Assembly (NCBI RefSeq): GCF_010093595.1
Contig: NW_022985446.1
Span: 1,225,269 to 1,289,268, forward strand
Direction of reading: 5' to 3'
Length of the DNA: 64,000 bases
Source: Mytilinidion resinicola
Lineage: Eukaryota > Ascomycota > Dothideomycetes > Mytilinidiales > Mytilinidiaceae
Part shown: positions 47,959 to 59,146 of the stretch, in pieces
Position numbering within the stretch: position 1 is the stretch's first letter
How the letters are laid out: the number at the start of each line of letters is the position of its first letter
Notes under the pieces: generated by a model
The model's input: the letters and a program-made list of their open reading frames with translations, nothing else
What the model was told of the DNA's origin: nothing
The model's database searches: none
Translations under genes and position numbers: made by a program

Positions 47959-49889
47959 ATGTTCAGAAACATTCTCAACACCAACAACATGCCACGGCTA
48001 TTACGGCGCAACCTCACCTGCTTTTACTGCGGCGGCAGGAGCCCGAATTCGCAGACAGGCCAGGTACGACAATGGCACTGCCAGAAATGCGACGCTGTCA
48101 ATCATCTAGACGAGGTATGTCTTCTGCCCAGAACGCCTACCTACATACACTGCTAACATGTCGAAAGAATGGCCAAATCACCGATCCGCCTGCCTCCGAA
48201 CCCCAAAACAACGTACAATACGCTCATGTCCCTCCTCGCTCGACATCCCCGGAGCTGGCCTCCGCTGACCGCGAGCTGTTCTGCAATACCTGTCAGAAGA
48301 ATCAGTACCTTCTCACCGAATCCCTCGCCAACTATCTCCCCTCCCAAGAGGACCCGAACTACGCCAAATATGAGGCCGCAGCTACCCAATACAGGAAGAG
48401 CTTGGAAGATCGCTACCCCCAGGTATGCGAGAACTGTGTCCACAAGGTGCGCGACCGCATCAAGCTCGCGTCGTACGCTGCAAAGACAGACAATATGAGG
48501 CGCGCATTGCAGCAGACGAGGCAAAACGGCGTCTTCGACACGGCTTCTTGGGGCTGGAAGAATATCGTCGTGTTCGCAGGCGGCCAGGCCTACATCCTCA
48601 ACCTTGTTCTCTGCCTCCTTTGGCATACCTTCGGAGCGCTATTGACTGCGGAACCTGAGGATGGAATGAGCCCCGTGGATACTCCTAGCTACCAGATGTG
48701 TTTCACCCAGGCAGCGACTCAATACGGCGTTGAACCAGCTTGTTTCTCATTAGTGCTGCCATTGGCCAAGTATGCCTTCATTCTAGCCATTTGCTCCGTC
48801 TGGTGGAACAGCGCGTTGCAGAACTGGGTGCGCCGATCAAGAGGACGAATGGTCGGCTTGGGTGATCATCTGAAACTTCAGTTGATCGTTCTCGCTGTCA
48901 GAGCTGCCAGTCTCTGGTACCTCCAAGAAGTCGGAGTCATGGCGATGGCACTGCATGTCTTCAAGGCCGGCCATACCTTTATGATCATATTCATTCTGCT
49001 CACGAGCATCATCTCCACTTGCATGGTCCGAATCGACAGGAAACCGAAATTCACTTTCAACGATTCTATCGACCATCTTCTGCCGACTGCACCTCAGAAT
49101 CTCAACATGAACGGCGCATACACACACCCTGGATCTAGTCTTGATTCTATGGCATCGTCTCTTGGTTCCTCTTTTCCTATTAGTTCACTAGCGCCTCCTT
49201 CACCTCCCACATTTCAATACCCTGCTTCTCCCACCATTCCATCATCTGCGTCAGTCCGTTCTGAGACTGAGACTACTTGGACAACCGCCACCGAGAAGGA
49301 AAATCGCATGGACTGGACACCCACGCCTCCGTCTCCTTTCCGACCCCGGCGCCCGATGCAGCCAATTAGGCGAGTTGAGCCGGTTCAGCCACAACAGGAA
49401 CAACCTGCTGTGCGATCTCCTTTCTACGGAGCCATTCCACCCGCGCCAAAGACGCACGCCCAGAAGGTCGCGAATCCCTGGCCTCAGCCTGTTTTCCAGC
49501 GGGCTTCGGCTACCTCTCAGAGCGACTTCTTTTCAAAGCTGAGATTGGAGACTGCGGGTGCTGGATCTGGAGGCCAGATCGGTAACGGGATGTTCACTCG
49601 TGCCCCTCGGGAGGAGTTCCAGCTTCGTGAAGCACAATTCCAGTTCAAAGAAGATCCGGTTGACACTGGTCTCGAGGCGATGTTTGGGACCGTCTTCTCA
49701 ATCGGAGACGAACCTGCGGAAGTCCGGGCGGCACAGGCGCAAGGACGAGGTCACGGCAACGAAGATCCCACTAGATTCTGGCCCAAGCTTCTGCTTGGAT
49801 GTCTACCCATCGGCATCTGCGCAGCTCTGGCAATTTGCTCGGGCAAGTACGACATTCCATGGACAAGCCTGAGCGCCATTATGAGATGA
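47959..49889 (+). CDS. ima1: Inner nuclear membrane protein Ima1 (Samp1/NET5 family)
   Basis: Nuclear envelope protein linked to chromatin and nuclear shape. Exons 47959-48114 and 48168-49889; 625 residues. The Ima1 N-terminal domain is clear: RNLTCFYCGGRS and WHCQKCDAVNHLDENG form one zinc site, LFCNTCQKNQ and VCENCVHKVRDRI a second. Transmembrane segments follow at about 190-210, 245-265, 290-330, and one at the extreme C-terminus (LLLGCLPIGICAALAICSG). Between them is a Ser/Pro-rich nucleoplasmic-type loop (about 355-540). The intron ends in AAG, a less usual acceptor, but it alone keeps the zinc motif in frame. Confidence 0.92.
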
Positions 49890-51489
49890 AGACTATCTGT
49901 ACGCCGACGTTACCTTGTATAACGAATCTCCTTTGTTGGAGGGTCATTTGGTTTTGAAAGCATGGCGATTGAGTTTGCATTTACGGCACGGCAGGATACC
50001 CTCACATCGTATGGTGTTGGAATAGTGCTTTTTACAGCTTCGGGAAGCTGATCATTGTTCTAGAGAGCCTGTGCTCTGAGTTAACAAGATTGTATTAAAT
50101 ATCATAAACATCATGATTACTGTGCCTTGCCATATATCCTAGTGCACTTTCCTGCCACTGCTTGTGGTGCTTCAACGCATTTTCAAAAATATAAACGAGA
50201 TAGAAGCTCTTGACTTTGGGCTATGTGGAAACTTGTTGAAGCACTTCAAGCAGTGGCAGACAGGTACACACGACTGCACGAGAGAATGCTTGCTTAGCCT
50301 CGCGAGCTTACTATAGTTGTCCAAAATGACGAACTTTTCTCTTGCTCGTAATGCTGAAAATATCATAAAGCTCCTCACGCAGCGGTAAACGAGTGTACTG
50401 ATTTCTATGACGAAGCATTGTAGCGTTTTCCAAAATGAGAGCAATTCAATGGCCAAGCCAAGCGAACCTAGTTACAGCGTCAAGGCGCATCCGGTGAACT
50501 AGCGCAGATTTGAAGCCACAGGTGGAATAAGTAGGGTTAGAGCGGAGGAAGCCATTTTCTGGATATATTCTTACCCTTGTACCGAAGCTGGGCTAAACCT
50601 GCTAAAAGCTCGCTACCATGAAGCGTTATTTTCTAGATTATCCCTCTTTTGCGGCTGACTTTCGTGGCTTGATATCCGCGCTAATTCATCGGACGCGCCT
50701 TAACGCTGTACTTGCAGAACGCCCGTAACGCCACAGGAATGCTTGTCTGTAGGTAGTGCTTACATGCTATTCTACCATGCGCTCACCTACGAGCCAGACC
50801 CTCCCTCATATTATAATAAAGTCCTACCACAACATGCAATAGCGGCTTGCGATATCTTCTTCTTTTGGCCCACCTCTAATACTTAGGGAGGTAAGCTGCA
50901 GATCATCATTTGATCCCAAGGGCCACGGGATGAGCCGCCCATGGATACTCTCTGGCTCGCCACCAGAGCTGCCTACCGTGGTACGCCTTCTTAGAGAAGT
51001 TACTGCCCAAGACCCCACTGTCGCCCGCCCGGTGTCCCGCAAGTCCGAGGCAGCCGAAGGAGGTAGGCCTCATTACTCTGATTGGGCGGTGCCGCATTCC
51101 CCTTCACGAAGAGATCTGCGGCGTGCGGAGAGCAACAGCCCAAGGCGCGCTAGGCAGCGGAGCCTTACCCATTGCTGCCAGCTGTGCTACCATAGTAGAC
51201 CAATTGACCAGTAGGAGAAGCGGGGCGAGGGAGGGATCTAACAGTGCACCCCCGGCCGACTTCGGTCCGGGTTTCTTTAAAGACGGCACGGTGCCTTGGA
51301 GCTGGGTCGTGACGCGAACCTACTGCTTTTTGAACACTGTGCTTTTCAGCCTTGCTGCCGGTTGGTGAACACTTCGTCTGTATTATCAATTGTAACAAGT
51401 GTACGAAATGTTTTTCCGGAGTAGTGAGAGTAGGTCCTCCTTTTTATATTACTTCTTGCGAGACTTATATCGCGGAGCGCTAAAATTAC
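49890..51489. other. Intergenic region with MITE-like element
   Basis: About 1.6 kb without a supported gene. It holds the second copy of the MITE-like family (50142-50271) and a further degenerate arm near 50375-50425. Frames at 50906-51368 are overlapping on both strands and domain-free. Confidence 0.5.
50142..50271. mobile_element. MITE-like element, family 2, copy 2
   Basis: The inner arms TGCCACTGCTTGTGGTGCTT and, from the other end, TGCCACTGCTTGAAGTGCTT pair with two mismatches over 24 bases. The outer ends (GTGCACTTTCCTGCC and GTGTACCTGTCTGCC) match those of the copy at 8023. Length about 130 bp. Confidence 0.65.
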
Positions 51490-53241
51490 ATGACAGAAGC
51501 AGAAAAGGTGCACGGCGCCGACTCGCCACCGCAGTATCCTTACGGCACCGATGAGACTGGCATCGAGTACGACGATGACCTCGGTGCTGTTTGCCCACCG
51601 CATACAACCGAGAGGCGGCTGGTCAACAAGATTGACTGGCATGTTCTTCCGTTCTTGTGCATCATGTATCTTTTGGCCTTTCTCGACAGGTGAGTCATTT
51701 TCCATTTGAGCTTTTTGGAGTAGCATATTGACACAAGAGACAGAGTGAATATATCGAATGTAGGCGCGTCTTGACCGTTTGAGTCTGCCCGTTGCTCACC
51801 AACTTCCCATAGGCAAACGTATTTGGTCTCTCTGAAGACTTGGGAATTGTCGAAGATAACAAATACAACAACGCCCTTGTCATCTTCTTTGTGCCCTACA
51901 TTCTCTTCGAGATTCCGTCCAACATGCTTCTCAAGAAATTGAAGCCGCATATCTGGTGTAAGTCGAGCTTCGTGCCGTGGCCCCTCTGAGTCGTATTTAA
52001 GAATCATAGTATCGGCATGCATGTTTCTATTCGGTCTCACCACTGTATGTCAAGGCCTGGTCCAGAATTACTCCGGCCTGCTTGCAACTCGTGAGTAATG
52101 CGGAACCGCTTCTGATAGCCGCTCCTAATACGTAAACAGGATTCTTCCTGGGATTGTTCGAGACGGGCATGTTTCCAGGATGTAAGATGGCCTCCCATTT
52201 TAACTATCAGAGCAAGCAAATAACCGGGTTTAAGGTTTCTATCTGATCGGCATGTGGTATCGCCGGCACGAAGCCCAGCGTCGATACAGCTTCTTCTTCA
52301 GCAGCACAACTCTCGCAGGAGCATTCGGCGGACTTCTTGCTAGCGCCATTGGAAAGATGGATGGTATGCGAGGATATGGGGGCTGGAGATGGATCTTCAT
52401 CCTTGAAGGCACCCTAACCTGCGTCGTTTCACTTTCTTTCTTCTTTTTAATTCCCAGTTTTCCCGAGGAAGCAAAATGGCTCCAATCCTCCGAGCGCGAA
52501 TACATCGCCGCCCGTCTCCGTCTCGACCAAGGTCGCTCAGCTGTAGAACGCAAAATCACGTTCCAAGACGTCAAGAACGTCTTCAAAGACCCCAAGATCG
52601 TCGTTGGCGGCTTCATGTACTTGGGCCTCATCGTCCCCGCGTATGGCTACGCGTACTTCTCACCCGCCATCATCAACTCCTATGGCTACTCGCCCATTCA
52701 GACACAGCTGCATAGTGTACCTCCTTGGGCAGCAGCTTTCGCTTTCGCCATGATCATCGCGTATGCCAGCGATAAATCACGGCATCGATTCCTCTTCGCC
52801 ATCTTCCCTATCTGCGTCTGCATCGCCGGCTTCGCGATCCTCCTCGCCGTGCACGACAACACGCATGTACAGTATGCAGCGCTCTTCCTCGTTGCCATGG
52901 GCGCGTACGCAGCGATGCCAGTCATCGTGTGCTTCTTCAACATGAATCTAGGCGGCCATCATCGGCGCGCTGTGGGCACCGCGTGGCAAGTTGGATTTGG
53001 AAACATCGGCGGTATCATTGCTGTTTATGCCTTCTTGAAGAAGGATGCGCCAAAGTATATTCCTGGGTATAGCATCAGTATCGCTTTTGTGTGTTTGAGC
53101 ATGCTAGCCACAACACTGTACTTCCTCATGTGCTTGAGGCAGAATCGGAACAGGGATAAGGCTGGACGAGATCTTAGTCTTTCGGAGTCAGAGAAGACGG
53201 AGATGGGCGATATGAGTCCGGATTATCGATATATGTTGTAG
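51490..53241 (+). CDS. MFS transporter, anion:cation symporter (Dal5/Tna1-like) family
   Basis: Plasma-membrane permease for a small organic anion (allantoate, nicotinate or a carboxylate are typical; the substrate is not readable). Exons 51490-51689, 51744-51759, 51813-51957, 52010-52090, 52140-52181 and 52235-53241; 496 residues. Exon 2 is only 16 nt yet restores the family motif DRVNISNANVFGL. Other signatures: WHVLPFLCIMYLLAFLDR (helix 1), RFFLGLFETGMFPG, WYRRHEAQRR and GWRWIFILEGTLT. Twelve helices can be placed. It is flanked by long gene-poor stretches and no partner enzyme adjoins it. Confidence 0.92.
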
Positions 53242-53843
53242 GGAGGGCTACGAAGGAGCGGCGGGTACTTTTAAGAATGACAGGGTTGGAAATTGGTATA
53301 TAGCAAACTACCATCAAGCATTGAATCCAGAGCTTACTTTGTAACTCCTGATTATGGCTTTAGGAACATGTAACGAATACGAGCTACTTAGATTCCCTAA
53401 CTCGATGCCAGATCTGGCAAGTACTAGCGCCGATCTCTTCCGCGGGCGTGGCGGGCGTGGCGGGGTCTCACAGCTACCACAAAGCTTATCCACCGAGCTC
53501 AACCTCTACTCGGCCCCTCACCGGTTCTTCGAAATTCGCTTCGCGAATGCCCGTATCCGAAAAAGAGGGCCGGAATGCAGCACCTACACAGCTACACCAC
53601 AGGGTTGATTTGACCACAACGCAACCCCAATACTGAAGCTTTTTCCTGTAGCTAAGCTTAGTTGTCTATCTTGGAGCTTCGTGTCAAACACTGGTAAAGG
53701 CCTATTGGAAAATTAGTTGAAGTGTGGGTCTGATTGTGTTGCGTTGCAGGTGCTTTTATTCCGGCCCCGAATTTCGGCTACGTAGAGTCAACTCCATCGC
53801 CAGTCTCTTTTCTCCCCTCGCCCTCCACAACCACCCTTCCATA
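53242..53843. other. Intergenic region
   Basis: About 600 bp, nothing seen beyond a duplicated GCGGGCGTGG (53441-53460). The frame of the next gene is open upstream to 53724 but lacks conserved features there. Confidence 0.5.
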
Positions 53844-54764
53844 ATGGCATCCTCGCATCCAAACACCAATAATTCTCCACTAACAAAAACAACCTCGAAC
53901 CGCCTCCCCGCCCCATCCCTCTTCGTTGGACCCCCCTCGCGCAATGCGTCGAATACTTCTCTTCTCCCAACAACCACCAACACAACGACCCCCCGCATCC
54001 CACTAATCCGCCAACGCTCCCTCCTCGACCCAAAACGACCCACACCCACCTCCAACCCGCACGATCCCACCGCCTCTTCCGCCAATGTCAACGCCAATGG
54101 CCCGGGGCCTTTCCAGCCTCCCTCCTCCATCCAAGACCCCACCGTCCCACCGACCCCGACAACCGGCGCCACCGCGCCCAGCAACCCCAACAATGCGGGC
54201 TTCTCGCGCCGCCAGCACGCGCAGGCGGCCGCCGCGGAAGCGCAGTCCGCCGAGCGCACCGACGCCATCTGGGCCGAGATGCAGAACACGCTCGAGGAAG
54301 TGGAGCTGAGCGCGGAAGGGCCGCACGGGGCCGACGGCGGCGTCTTCGGCGTGCGGCACGAGCGGGCGCTGGCCGGGCTCCGCGAAGCGCAGATCGCACT
54401 GGCGGAGGCGTGGGGCCGCAGCGAGGGGGAGGTGGAGGTGGAGGGGGAGAGCACGAAGGAGGAGGACGGGCGGCAGGCGGGCGAGGAGCAGGTGCTGGCG
54501 GATGTGAAGGGGCGGATGGCGCCGGCGGAGAGGGTTGGGGAGAGCGGGAAGAGCGCGCTGGAGGAGGAGACGATGAGGGATGTGGAGGCGAGTCGGCGGC
54601 GGCGGGAGGCGAATGAGCGGTATTTTCGGAGGGTGAATGCCGGGGTGTTGGAAGTGGTGGAGAAGTTGGAGGTTGTGGCAAGGATGATGAAGGGGGTAGA
54701 ATTGGAGAGTAAGGAGATTTGGAGGGATACGGAGAGTGTGGAGACGGGGAGTACGGTTTCGTGA
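53844..54764 (+). CDS. Protein with disordered N-terminus and C-terminal coiled coil, unknown
   Basis: Single exon, 306 residues, from MASSHPNTNNSP. The first half is Pro/Thr/Asn-rich and probably unstructured. From about residue 150 (DAIWAEMQNTLEEVELSA) to the end there are long amphipathic helices (ALAGLREAQIALAEAWGR; RRREANERYFRRVNAGVLEV). Family not recognised; an adaptor or complex subunit is a guess. Codon use in the second half is G-rich at third positions, so a long but spurious minus-strand frame exists opposite it. The alternative upstream start at 53724 is less likely. Confidence 0.75.
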   Translation: MASSHPNTNNSPLTKTTSNRLPAPSLFVGPPSRNASNTSLLPTTTNTTTPRIPLIRQRSLLDPKRPTPTSNPHDPTASSANVNANGPGPFQPPSSIQDPTVPPTPTTGATAPSNPNNAGFSRRQHAQAAAAEAQSAERTDAIWAEMQNTLEEVELSAEGPHGADGGVFGVRHERALAGLREAQIALAEAWGRSEGEVEVEGESTKEEDGRQAGEEQVLADVKGRMAPAERVGESGKSALEEETMRDVEASRRRREANERYFRRVNAGVLEVVEKLEVVARMMKGVELESKEIWRDTESVETGSTVS

Positions 54765-55849
54765 AGGCTGGATATCTTCTCATTACGGGAGCAGGAAACA
54801 GCATCATTATTTGGGTTCACAGGCTTTCTCGAAGGCGTCTAGGTGTCTGACCCAGGAGATAGCATTCGGAGTTGTCAGGAGATCAAGATACCCCTAGAGT
54901 GCTTCAATGCTCTAATGTACAATTCATTCTACGACACCAATTTTCGCAAGCTCCAGAAAAGCCTTCATCCCATAATGATTTCAGCCGTTGTCTATCGCTG
55001 CGTTGCGAACAGGCCCCTGATTCATTCTCTACTCCCTACGAGCAATCCCCATGCACAGCAGCTCGCTGAACTTCTCACCGCTACGTCAAATCACACAAAG
55101 CCCTACTAATGCACGTGACAATCGGTCTCCGACTAAGTATAAAAGATTCGTATTCTACCACCAATTTCAAGAACCAAAGGTGGGAGTAGAGTTTACAGCA
55201 CAATCTGTTGAATTATGAAAATCACCTACAGCAATCAATGCTAGTAGCAAACAGGGCGCTTCCATGTACATAATGTCGCGTTCTATCAATGTTCAGATGC
55301 TACGGCCTGCAAACCAACACAATCAGCCAACAACCCCATATATGGGACTCTCAAACTAGCCGTCGAACGGGAGCATGGAGAGACGTGGCCGGCGGTCCAG
55401 CTTCAACACAACGAATATTCTCTCATTATGGAGAAGTTCAAAAACTGTATCTGCCTTCTCGTGGTGAAGGTTGTGCTCGTGGGAGCAAAAAGTCTGGGTG
55501 ATTCGTTACATGGACTGGCGGCGGAGTGAGACTACTACCATCAGTGATGATGCTAAGCGTCACGAGTAGCCGATATACCTTCGTCGACAGGCAGTAAAGA
55601 TGGGTATCATAGAAACACAGTGGTAATGGGCTCCGTCAAAGTGTAAGGACGATTCGGATAGCCAACATGGGTAGATGGAGATCAACACCGAACCTCAGGC
55701 TTCTTGCTCGACGATTCACGGCTGTGGCAGCCGGATTCTCAGGCCAAACCGGATTCTGATTCCCTTCAAGCGCAGGGAAATTCAAACGAGGGTCACTTTG
55801 CGGGTGAGCAGAGCTGACCGCTGCGCAGCGTCAACGCCCAGTACGGCGA
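54765..55849. other. Intergenic region
   Basis: About 1.1 kb. Small frames (54843-55109, 55289-55501, 55675-55887) have no domain or splice support. Nothing else seen. Confidence 0.45.
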
Positions 55850-56290
55850 TCCCTCGAAGACTCTGCTTTTGTGCGTCCATAGCTTGATTATTTCCTCATT
55901 GTGCGGGTAACCCCAGACCGGTTTTCTGCTGTCTACTTTGTGGCCTGGATAGTAGCGTGTGTGTTGGCTTTTATCGTGACTTGTGCGCTGGTCCCGATGG
56001 TGGGTGGCGTGTAGAATGGCGGGGCATAGGCTGTGGCTTCAATAGCGAGGAGAAGGCTTGCTTCGATAGCTTGTATGCTGTCGATTCTATGGTCGGGCAT
56101 CGGAGGTACAGGTAGGATGGATACGGCGAAGGCATAGCGGGCGAGCCAGGCGGCGTTGCTTGAGGAGGATCAGGCGGAGGTAGGGTTCGCTGAGGACATG
56201 GCACCTCCGGCATCTGAAGCCAAAGAGCGTGTACGGTGGGCTTTTGGAAATCTGCATAAGGAGCGTTGAATCAAGCTGCTCTGAGGTTTG
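55850..56290 (+). pseudogene. Decayed ORF with a membrane segment, four in-frame TAG stops
   Basis: One plus-strand frame reads as plausible protein (for example DYFLIVRVTPDRFSAVYFVA, then a hydrophobic ACVLAFIVTCALVPM) but is broken by TAG at 55880, 56012, 56027 and 56135, with no TAA or TGA among them. A charged helical stretch (SQAALLEEDQAEVGFAEDM) follows. The parent family is unknown. Chance is possible, so confidence is low. Confidence 0.35.
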
Positions 56291-56782
56291 GCTCCGGGCC
56301 TGTCCGGTGGGGTGAGGGAATGGGCTACATCGCCCGCGGAAGCTCAGGTGCAGCGACATAACGAAGACGCCGGTGAACGAAGCATGGCCGGAGCAAGGAA
56401 TTCACCTTGAGATGAAATGAATGGGCCCTCAGGCTCGTCGCTCCCAGTCGCGGGAGTTTCTAGTGAGGCGGAGGCGTTGAGACGGTAGCAACACCAGTCC
56501 TCATCGGAGGCTATCGTGAGTTGCTAAGATTGCTCGTCAGCGGAATTCACAAACGATGAAGGGCTTCATGAGGTACTCTAGCTATGCCCCGCCGACAGAC
56601 GTTGACCCAGGCCATCGCACAAAGCAGTCATGGGTGTCAAAATTGCGTCCACTCTGCCCGCCAGCCCACGATCGCAGCCAGCACCAACACCACGACTCCA
56701 AGTCGATTGCAGGAGTTGCAGAGATGCAGTTTCTTCTTCGAAGTCCCAGACCAGCTGAGAAGTTCAATGAAAAAAGTTCGCG

Positions 56783-56967
56783 TCGGCCCGAGGCAGTGCA
56801 ATACGAGCGACACTGTGCTCCTGGACATAGGCAAGCCCAGCGGCCCAGGAGCGGTTTCCAAAGACTGGATTAATCTTGAGAGATCCCGTAGGATCGTTTC
56901 AGAGATTAAACTGAAAAGAACAGATACTACACTTGATCTAAGCCAAAAGGCACTAGAAGAAAAACGT
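56783..56967 (-). ncRNA. U2: U2 spliceosomal snRNA
   Basis: On the minus strand the sequence runs CTTCTAGTGCCTTTTGGC, TTAGATCAAGTGTAGTATCT and GTTCTTTTCAGTTTAATCTC, the universally conserved 5' third of U2, including the branch-point-binding GTAGTA. Stem IIa/b (TCTGAAACGATCC, GGGATCTC) follows, then an Sm-like AGTCTTTGG and two 3' stems, one with CAGTG..CACTG around TCGCTCGTATTG. U2 pairs with the intron branch site in the spliceosome. Ends are approximate (5' near 56967, 3' near 56783). Confidence 0.93.
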
Positions 56968-57259
56968 TAGCAAAAGCGTCTAAATTTTGGGGTGATTTGA
57001 AAACATACAAGAGAGCTGATTTCCAAGTGTGGGCGAGGACGGGGTCTTGTAGTAGAAAATCCAGCAGAGTCTTGGCGCTTACTCATCAACGCTAGCACTT
57101 TTAATCGACTCCTCTGGGACATTTTAATCGACTCTCGCACGCCTGGGCCGTCAGGCCTCACCGCTAGGTTCTGCCTAGGCCACCAGGCCACGCTCCTCGG
57201 ACAAAACTTGGCAGTTTGCGCCTGGAGTTCTATTCTGGAACTTCACAGGCCGGTGTCAG

Positions 57260-57390
57260 TTGCCTAGCACCATTTGAGGTCCCTTCGCACGTTAGTGAGG
57301 ACTGGAAAACAATAAGTTTGACAAGCCTGATAGCTCTCCGGGCCACCTCAGGTTAGACTGCCAATTTGTGCTCTACAAAGCCTCACCACA
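57260..57390 (+). repeat. Dispersed repeat family 1, copy C
   Basis: Reads TTGCCTAGCACCATTTGAGG, GACTGGAAAACAATAAG, AAGCCTGATAGCTCTCCGG and GCCACCTCAGGTTAGACTGC. It lies between the U2 gene and the inverted U2 fragment. Confidence 0.7.
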
Positions 57391-57460
57391 CTTCCTTCAA
57401 ATACCTTTCCAGCAACTCTTCCTGTACGCAATCGATAGGAGCTATACATGACATGACAAC

Positions 57461-57525
57461 TTACACTTCTCTTCTAGTGCCTTTCGGCTTAGGTCAAGTG
57501 TAGCGTTAGTGCTCTCCTCTCCTCG
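57461..57525 (+). pseudogene. Truncated, inverted U2 snRNA copy
   Basis: Begins TTACACTTCTCTTCTAGTGC and continues CTTTCGGCTTAGGTCAAGTG, matching the U2 5' end, then loses similarity. The branch-binding sequence GTAGTAT has become GTAGCGT, so it cannot replace U2. About 65 bases, opposite in orientation to the intact gene. Confidence 0.8.
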
Positions 57526-57679
57526 TTCAAAACGACATTCTTGACGAGGCAAAATCCACAATTGCTTCTTCTTCTCACACTTGTTTGACGCTGTTGGGGT
57601 CCTTCCACAGAATTCAGAATATTCAGCATATCTCACAGTCACCGACCTGTGGAATCAATCAACACACCAAGATATCAGG

Positions 57680-59146
57680 ATGAAGCCGCTACTGGACCTT
57701 CCGCCCGAGCTCCTCGATTGGATAGTTTCCTCGCTCGACCCGCTCCAGGACAGACGAGCCCTCTACAACCTCTGCCTTACCTCCTAAACCCTCCGTCTAA
57801 TAGCCTAGCCTGTAATGTTCTCCGTCTTCGCCTACGTCGGCGAGCGGCCGGAGAAACGTCACAAGGGTGAGACAATAGGCTCTGCGCCCGAGTTGCCACT
57901 GTTTCAATTCGCGCGCACTCTTATTCTTCGTCCAGACCTGGCGCTCAAAGTCAAGACTTTGGACACCAGCACCTTCTACTACGACGAGATCGATTACAGT
58001 GACGAAGTAACCGACGAGGATCTCGACATCTTGACCCAAGCTGTCGTTCAGCTTGGAATGCCCGACGCGGAAACCTGGCAAGAATCTCCAATGAATTTCG
58101 AACGAACTGCCGGCATCGCACTCCTGAATTGTCTCCTCCCTAACGTGCAAGCCTTCCACTTTACCATCACCGAAGAGTCGCTTTCGTATCTGGAGTCATG
58201 GGCCAGCTTTGCAAGCAATCAGAGAGCTCCTCGTCCTGCCCCTTTTTCTTCCCTGAAGAGCCTCCATATCACTGGATTTTTCGACGTTTTCGACAATCTC
58301 AACGGATTCCACCTGAACCAGATCGGCCCAATCCTCTCCTTACCTACACTAGAGATCTTTGCAGTAGAAAACTGCTTTTGGGACTTTGACTTTGACAGCG
58401 GTACTGTCGATACCTTTCAATGCCCAGCCGGATCACTGAAAATCTCTACTATAGCTTTGACGACGGGCGTCGTCAGCACAGCATGTATGAAGACATTGGT
58501 CGCGGGGTGTCGGTCGCTGGAAAAGTTCGAAGAAACTCGAAGCATGCAGGACCTCGAATATTTCGGATATGACGTAACATCGTGCGGCGTGAATGGCATA
58601 TGCTCTGCGCTTCATTCCCATGCCGCCTCGCTCCGGGAGGTCCGACTGAGCATATGCGAAACTGGGGAATATATTCTGGATCTGGAGTCATGCCAGCGCC
58701 TAAAGACACTGGGCCTCTGGGTAATTAGAGATGTAGCTGTAAGCGACCAGCGATTACCCTCATCACTCGAATAGCTATGGCTCAGGGGAAATTGCCGTCA
58801 AGTGGAAGTCATGATAATAAAACTTGACATTCGATCGCAGAAGAGGATGACTCCTTCATTCGCCTCAATCGTAGTCGACACCGCGGAATTTCGTAGTCCA
58901 ATCTCGGATTACTCTTCCGATTCGGCTCCCCCCACTGAAGAAGAAACACTGAAGCTATACTACACGTGGAAGGAAGACTGGTTGAACGGAACGGATATAG
59001 AGCTCGTCTTCCTCAACAACTCACTTTTTCCGGATTTTGACAACTCGTACGTTCCGTCACCTGAAGGCCTCAAGGTACTTCAAAAGATACAGGACGAAGG
59101 TGTGACCGTAACACCAACCCCGAACGAGGGCATGAACGCATCCTAG
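57680..59146 (+). pseudogene. F-box protein gene with three in-frame stops
   Basis: The frame opens with MKPLLDLPPELLDWIVSSLD, a typical F-box, and ends at 59146 after about 488 codons. The middle is a leucine-rich, non-repetitive fungal F-box C-terminal region. F-box proteins recruit substrates to SCF ubiquitin ligases. Three stops interrupt one continuous frame: TAA 57785-57787, TAG 57806-57808 and TAG 58772-58774; sequence on both sides stays protein-like. The first two are close after the F-box. Two separate shorter genes are less likely, since no new start context or promoter spacing is seen. Confidence 0.7.

Noticed and set aside
53756..54820. Long minus-strand frame of 354 codons opposite the 53844 gene
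   Set aside because: It is Ser/Ala/Arg-rich with no domain and arises from the G-rich third positions of the plus-strand gene.
56584..56970. Plus-strand 128-codon frame
   Set aside because: It runs antisense through the U2 snRNA gene and its conservation would come from U2.
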